A DNA stretch of 64,000 bases from Melieria omissa (lineage: Eukaryota; Arthropoda; Insecta; Diptera; Ulidiidae), in assembly GCA_963971225.1 (NCBI GenBank), contig OZ020270.1, positions 32,001,823 through 32,065,822 on the forward strand, given 5' to 3'. Made by a program: the position numbers and the translations under genes. A model generated the notes under the pieces. The model made no database searches and had not been told where the DNA came from. It saw only the letters and a program-made list of their open reading frames with translations. The number at the start of each line of letters is the position of its first letter. Position 1 is the stretch's first letter. Below, in pieces: positions 58,593 to 64,000 of this stretch.

Positions 58593-59613
58593 CCCTACAA
58601 GGAATGCCTAACCGAAACTCCAGAAAAAAGTTCAAAATTTGTCTAAAAACTAACACATGCATAAAAATTTCCCAAATCTCACTAACACATTCAAATCTGC
58701 ATTTCACATTTTGGGATTTTTTCCAGTAAGTGGGAATGAAAGAATATATTTGCATTAGTACCTTCCATATTCTCTGTATGAAAGAGTGAGATAACGATAT
58801 AAACGTGGCGTGCCACTTGATTTTATGCCCAAAATGTCGTAGTTTACGCGAAGACTTCAACTGGTACGTCAGGCAAGCGTCCGCTGACGAATTTATTTTT
58901 GTGGAACGTTTTGAAGGTAATAAAATATTTACTTGACTAAAAAATAACATTAAATTGAATTATTATTTCATGATTGTTCTATATAGATCTTTTCCGAAGC
59001 ATGGATATGGATAATTCAACAAAAGAACCCTGGAGGCTAAAACCAAAGGCGCCGGAAGAAATGTTGTGTTTTTTTTGTGTGTCTTTCTCGCTTTTCCTCT
59101 TTGTATTTCTTTTTTATGATAGCCAAATACATTTTTTTAAACTAATCGTCCAAATAGTTTTAATGTATATTTACGTAATGACTATCAGGTACATCTAACC
59201 GACAAACCGGTTAGACCTATCTGGTAGACATACCGAATCGTACGTTATGTCTACCAGATAGGTATGACCGGTTTGTCGGTTAGACGTAACTGATTGTTAC
59301 GGTAGACATACCGATTCATACGTTATGCCTACCAGATAGGTCTGACCGGTTTGTCGGTAGGACGTAACTGAATGGTACATGCGAGACTCCATGTGAGTAA
59401 GCGAGGCAGCTGTACGTTTGCCAAGGTTTCAGAGTGCATGCGTTAGAAGGTGATATCAAATCACACGGACACAAAATCAAGTCACACGTACACAAAAGGA
59501 CTAGTCAGATTTTTCACACTGCTAGAACAAATCTGACTAGAAATATAACCGATATGTTGGTTATGTATACCGGTTATATAACTAGTCATATGACCGGTAG
59601 TCTCCTTGTAGGG
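58593..59613. mobile_element. 1.0-kb TIR element with internal palindromic repeats
   Basis: The ends are CCCTACAAGGA and its exact inverse TCCTTGTAGGG. Compared with copy 1 of the host element, 28 bases are missing at the insertion point, and no duplication is seen. Positions 59194-59282 form a hairpin-like inverted repeat around CGAATCGTACG. A unit of about 78 bases (GGTAGACATACCG...GTAACTGA) is repeated near 59223 and 59301. Another dyad lies at 59543-59585. No coding frame. Confidence 0.7.
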
Positions 59614-59755
59614 TAGCTAGCGCTCGCTTGTTCACTGCTGCACAAGTCTAGCTTGATTAGCGCTGGGCTGATTAACGCTAGTGATTAGTGCAGTGCGTCG
59701 CATTAATACGCGGCCCTGTTTTATGTATCTGAGTCTTTATATGCAGCCCAGTACA

Positions 59756-62589
59756 ACACAATAATTGCGGCACAGCTGTAAGTTTTGGAAAAGGGATGCG
59801 AATTAAATTTTTTTTTCCTGTATATCTTTCCTATGGTAAATCTCTCGCTTCCCTGTTTCTTCATCTTCCAACTCGTACATATTGTTAACTTTCTTGCTTA
59901 TAACTTTTGCCTTCAAGAATTTGGGTGCAAATTTAGCACAGAATCGTTTGCTTGCATCGCTAAGAATAAAATTACGCCTAAATACTGTGTCGCCTATCTC
60001 GAACTGTTTCGTCGAACTACGCAAATTGTAACGATTTGCAGAACTCTCGTACGCTTTAGCAATATTTGCGCTTAAAGCTTCGCGTATTAGCTTGATTTTG
60101 TCCTGCCTTTCTATCACCGTATCATCAAATGATTGCAATTTTCGCAACAACTCATAGTCGCGTCCGTGCGACAACATTTGTTGGCCCGTCAACGCAAAAT
60201 ATGGCGAGCAGCCGATAGTGCGCAATGCTTCTGCTATATTAGCCAAATTGCGGTCCCAAGTCGTTTGGTCTTTGCCAATATATGACCGGATGCCTACCAG
60301 AATGGATCAATTAACACGCTCGCTTGCGTTCGCTTGTGGACTATACAGCGCAGTGTACATATGCCGTATGCCTCGCTCTTTTAAGAACTCGTTGAAATGT
60401 GTCGACTTGAATTGTTTACCAATGTCGGTTAAAATTATTTCGGGCGTCCCAAACACACTGCAAACATTTTCGCGCAGATAATCGCAAATGACATTGGAGT
60501 TGGCTTTCCTAATGGCTTTCAACAGCGGAAATTTCGTCAAATGATCCAGCACAATTAGTATAGCCACATTGCCTTGTTTTGAACACGGATAAGGGCCTAA
60601 CAAATCAATGTATAATTTTTGGAAAGGACGTTGCGTACTGAATTGGCCAGACATCGGCGGACGTAGAATTCGGTTTGGAGCTTTGCTCTGCCCACAAACT
60701 GTGCATTTGCCAATAAAGTCCTTGACGTCGGCAACCATATTCGGCCAAATCAAATTTTTCCGCAAGTGCTCTAGTGTTTTGCCTATACCACCATGACATT
60801 TATTTGGAGGACAATGAGCACTACTAATTGCTTCCGCAATTAATTCTTTTGGTAGCCACAGCTTCCAATTTGACACTTCCCGTTCAGGGTTACCATCTGC
60901 GAATTCGTTGCGTTTGTAAACGTGTTTGCCGACAATACGCAGGTCAAGCAATCGTGCTTCGTTTTCAGAAATTCGCTGCTTTAATTCAAGATAATCCGCA
61001 GACTCAAAAGCTGGAGATTCCAAGTCAACAATGGGTAGAGCTTCAATTTCGCATAAGTTATTTTCAAATTCTTGCCGCGACAAGCAATCAGGCACTACAT
61101 TTTGGGAGCCACGTCGGTGCTCAATTTTAAATTTAAAGCCCTGAAGCTTCAAAGACCAGCGTGCGAGTCTACCAGACAAATCCGGCTGTCGCATGAGCCA
61201 CTGCAAACTTGCATGATCCGTCACTATAGTGAATTCCTGGCCTTCAACATACGCTCGGAATTTCTTCAAGCTCAACAGTGCAGCAAGACATTCTAGCTCT
61301 GTAACGCTATAGTTCAATTTGCGCGAGAAATACGCAATCGGTACTTCGACTCCTTCAGTATTTTTCTGAGCTAAGACTGCTCCTAACCCTAGCGTACTAG
61401 CGTCGCATTGTATTATAAATGGCTTGTTGTAGTCCGGATTGGCTAACACTGGCGCGGATGTTAGTTTTTCTTTTAAAACATCAAACGCGACCTGAGCTTC
61501 GGCTGACCACTCGAATCCTTTACCTTTCTTTAAAAGATTGGTAAGCGGAGTTGTTATGGCTGCGTAATTGTCGATGAAACGACGATACCAGCCAGTCATA
61601 CCTAAAAATCGGCGCAAGCTTTTTACTGTAGTGGGTGGCGGATAATCGTGTATGGCTGACACTTTCTCCGGGTCAGTACGAAGTGTACCATCATCTACAA
61701 TGTAGCCCAGATATTTTACTTCCTTTATGCAGAACGTGCTTTTGTCAACATTAATCGTCAAGCCTGCTTTTCTTAAGTGATGCGCTACATCAGCGAGAAC
61801 AGACAGATGATCAGCAAAAGTTTCAGACACAATTAAAAGGTCATCTAAATACACGAAAACTTGGTCTTTCAGTTGAAGAGGGATTACTCGATCCATCAAA
61901 CGACACACTGCTTGTGGCGCATTGCACAAGCATAACGCAATAGCGGTATAAAGGACGATTAGGCACCGTAATACAAGTGTAATCGCGGGACGACTCAGCT
62001 AAAGGAATTTGCCAAAATGCACGACGAAGGTCGAGCGAAGATATGAATTTGACTTTTGGCAATCTGCTCAAAATACCTTCAATATGCGGAAGCGGATATG
62101 CGTCCTTGATTGTGACTGCATTGACTTTTCGCGAATCTAGACACAGACGGACTTTTTCTCCCTTGCGGACTAACACGACAGGACTGGACCACAGACTATT
62201 AGGGGGCTCTTCTATTACACCAAGGCTCAACATTTCGTCGATCTCCTTGTGCACTAACTTCTCAATTGCCGGAGAAATCGGAAAATATCTCTGCTTAATC
62301 GGACGGACATTCGGCTCAACATCGATTATGTGTTCCATGAGGGTTGTTTTTCCTAACCCCTCAACTTCACATGATGGAAATGACTTCTTTACTGTCTCCA
62401 AACTTCTGTTCTGCTGATCTGTCAAAACAATCAAATTCTCATCTGCCTTCTCATCGTTTGCGCAGATATCAATTTGAGCTATGACATCTGGCGCAATCTG
62501 AAACGCTCTCCAAAAATCGACGCCTAAGATAAGTTCTTGAGATAAATTTGGTACTACATAAAAATTAATAAGTGCTTTCTGCGCCTTAA
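59756..62589 (-). pseudogene. Ty3/Gypsy pol: protease end, RT, RNase H, integrase
   Basis: Reading leftward from 62589: a protease C-terminus (LILGVDFWRAF), RT (SSLDLRRAFWQIP, then a frameshift near 61940 at the expected Met-Pro-Phe-Gly, YLDDLLIVS catalytic box), and RNase H (IIQCDASTLGLGAVLAQ, FTIVTDHASL, VPDCLSRQ). Integrase follows (zinc domain HCPPNKCHGG...CTVCGQSK; acids in LYIDLLGPY, ILTDIGKQF and NASERVN). A TGA near 60307 interrupts integrase, which ends at 59803. The usual Asn after the second Asp is Ile. The 3' end runs into the inverted TG...CA copy. Confidence 0.87.
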
Positions 62590-63319
62590 CCCATTCCAGC
62601 CGGATGTGGTGAAATTTCACCCCCTGGAAAGGTGATGTTTCTTTGACCTTCCTGACTAAATGTGTTATGCGATTTGGCTGAAATTTTGGAGAACGAATTG
62701 GAATAGATGCAGGTTTATTTCGTTTTAAATAATATTGGAGAATTGTGACATTAAGTTATCCCAATCCGTGTTTAAAGTTGACTAATTTTTTTTGTGTACC
62801 TTATCAAGAAGTTTAAAATTCTTAAAAAATAGTAAATATTGGAAATTCCATCAGTTTTTTCTGGAATATGTAGTTCATTGAACTACCTATCTTCTATGAA
62901 TTTTTGGTATTGCTTGTACTATCCACCTGTGTACAATGAATGATTTTTCCGAAAGGGGTGAAATTTCACCCGTCCGGCACCAGGTGTACCGAAGTTTCAA
63001 AAATTACGCGTTATTATTTTGGTACATAGAAAAAGAGTTTTTAATATTGTACTAGTTTTAATATCAATAAAATCAATGTGTTGTTCGTTTCGTCGGCTTT
63101 TCACCAATATGATATTTTTCGAAATAGTTTTTTGGATGCAGGCACACGTCACAACGACGGTATTAGTCTCCTCGTTGCGGTAAGTGGCCAATCCCATCTT
63201 CGCGAACTCATTTTTGACTTGGTTTCACTGTGCCAAATGATCTCTTGGATTGTACGTTCTGTTCAATTGGGGGCAACCAACTCTCAACAACATCACTCGA
63301 AACTCGAATTGCGCCATCG
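62590..63319 (-). mobile_element. Possible piggyBac-like 3' remnant
   Basis: Gypsy pol stops at TTAA (62586-62589), after which comes CCCATTCCAGCCGGATGTGG, a CCC start as in piggyBac termini. GGTGAAATTTCACC, a perfect palindrome, occurs at 62606-62619 and again at 62956-62969, with inverted CCGGA-type flanks. A minus frame near 63080-63190 reads RRCDVCLHPKNYFEKYH, resembling the Cys-rich C-terminus of piggyBac transposases, with stops nearby. Alternative: a 378-bp MITE (62600-62977) plus unknown DNA. Confidence 0.4.
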
Positions 63320-64000
63320 CACAGTGGGGTATTAACCATTGAAAACGGCGATCAATTCTCCTGAGCTATTAAAATGAATGTAAAGTATTTTTTTACATAG
63401 ATAAAACATATATAAGACAAATTGAAAAAAAAATTTTTGTTGTTGTTGTTTTTTTTATTAAATTTATTCAATTTAGGTAAATATTTCATTTTTTGGGCTT
63501 CTCCCACTAGAATTATTAAATGTCATCGCTATTATTATCATCATTATCATCATCATCGTCATCATCATCGTCATCATCATCATCATCATCATCATTATCA
63601 AACGCAATATCATTACCAGACTGGAAATTAGTATTATCTGTTGAAGTTTTTACAGATGGTGATTTTAAAAGTTCAATAGCTGATAGTGGTAGGTGTTGAA
63701 TCTTTTTTTTAGGAAGTTTCCTTAAACTTGATAAAATTGGATCGGAAGCAACAAGAAATCGATGCAAAATATCATGATTGGTTTTTTCTCTGCTAGTCTT
63801 GCGTGTAAAATGTTCTCTGTATTTTTTAAATTCTTTATTCAGTGCTTCTTGAGCTTCCTCAGTTAATTGGCCCATGAATTAGAAATTTGTGCACCGTAGG
63901 TGGCATATTGCACCATGGATACTTTGATACAAAATATCTCGCAGTATCATGTGCGAAATTTCGAAACTTTGCAATATCTACCTCATGGCCACAAGAAACC
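63320..64000 (-). mobile_element. Transib-like transposon, 3' end (runs off the window)
   Basis: CACAGTG at 63320-63326 is placed about 190 bases beyond the transposase stop, as a terminal repeat would be. A weak nonamer-like TTGAAAACG follows after 12 bases. The left flank CCATCG is GC-rich, as Transib targets are. The opposite end lies outside the window, so neither the TIR nor the duplication can be verified. Confidence 0.5.
63516..64000 (-). pseudogene. Transib/RAG1-like transposase, C-terminal part
   Basis: Minus frame 63999-63877 reads FAHDTARYFVSKYPW and PPTVHKFLIHG. After a short deletion and frame change, 63875-63516 reads GQLTEEAQEALNKEFKKYRE and HDILHRFLVASDPIL, followed by a basic stretch and an Asp run encoded by an ATC-type microsatellite (63523-63600). 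The His-Lys...His-Gly and Glu-Glu-Ala...Asn-Lys pattern is the region around the last catalytic Glu of Transib and RAG1. The catalytic Asp residues are outside the window. The deletion makes it a pseudogene. Confidence 0.65.

Larger units (their letters stand above)
50819..59755 (-). mobile_element. Unclassified TG...CA element, inverted copy 2, with three nested insertions
   Basis: The reverse complement of 18634-21902 is spread over 50819-51713, 54520-56163, 58153-58592 and 59614-59755. It keeps both ends (TGTACTGGGC side at 59755, CACATAACA side at 50819) and the tRNA-Lys primer-like motifs (complement near 50870-50890 and 50925-50940). The flanks differ: BEL protease on the left, Gypsy 3' region on the right, and ACCT versus ACAC where a duplication should be. 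The AT-rich parts 54520-55600 hold no gene. Confidence 0.78.

Noticed and set aside
58387..58950. 187-codon minus-strand frame
   Set aside because: It crosses the junction between the TG...CA copy and a TIR element, so it cannot be an ancestral gene.
18634..59755. One giant transposon bounded by the two TG...CA copies as terminal inverted repeats (Polinton-like)
   Set aside because: Copy 1 has its own complete 4-bp target duplication inside the LINE, and the DNA between the copies is unrelated nested elements without DNA polymerase or capsid genes.
63523..63600. Separate acidic-protein gene encoded by the ATC repeat
   Set aside because: The Asp run is the tail of the Transib-like frame, grown by microsatellite expansion.

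Overview
The window looks like heterochromatic, transposon-saturated DNA from an insect, probably a higher fly (Diptera). The inference rests on the element types: an errantivirus with gag, pol and env, LOA/Bilbo-type non-LTR elements with an RNase H domain, mdg1/412-like and BEL-like LTR elements, tandem non-autonomous Helitrons, and Transib, pogo and mariner-like DNA elements. I found no intact ordinary host gene. The best candidate for host-derived coding sequence is a zinc-finger reading frame inside an LTR element (46967-47584, minus).

Left half (388-34018). One errantivirus copy is opened up by nested insertions. It has a 5' LTR (388-972, holding a solo LTR), a primer-binding site, gag (1829-3187), a broken pol (3199-7198), env (25208-26718, with its last codons at 33667-33740) and a 3' LTR. 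Pol carries a tRNA-type SINE and a LINE fragment. A 4.7-kb LINE (pieces 7199-8290, 18373-18633 and 21903-25207) separates pol from env. That LINE was hit by a tandem array of three Helitrons (8291-18372) and by a 3.27-kb TG...CA element (18634-21902). The middle Helitron holds a TTAA-flanked element carrying a LOA fragment, and the last Helitron holds a Transib-like element. The end of env is split by a palindromic element (26694-33666), itself interrupted by a nearly complete LOA element (27651-33130). Nesting reaches five levels. Many insertions can be subtracted exactly because target duplications or empty sister sites are visible.

Middle (34019-42609). A pogo-like element is followed by a 6-kb inverted repeat (35635-41720) carrying twelve copies of a 12-bp motif, a hAT-like MITE at its centre and an internally deleted mariner-like element. 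A TIR-bounded AT-rich element follows.

Right half (42610-64000). A BEL-like element (gag 43198-43829 and 49675 onward) is interrupted by an mdg1/412-like LTR element (43830-49672) that carries the zinc-finger frame. BEL protease is then cut by an inverted second copy of the TG...CA element (50819-59755). That copy is loaded with a LOA insertion that has a 5' inversion, a TIR element carrying another LOA piece, a LINE with an intact RT frame and poly(A) tail, and a 1-kb TIR element. A Ty3/Gypsy pol on the minus strand (59803-62589), a possible piggyBac remnant and the C-terminal part of a Transib/RAG1-like transposase close the window.

All calls were made by reading the sequence. No database search, alignment program or dating was run, so family names are recognition-level and boundaries may be off by a few bases.
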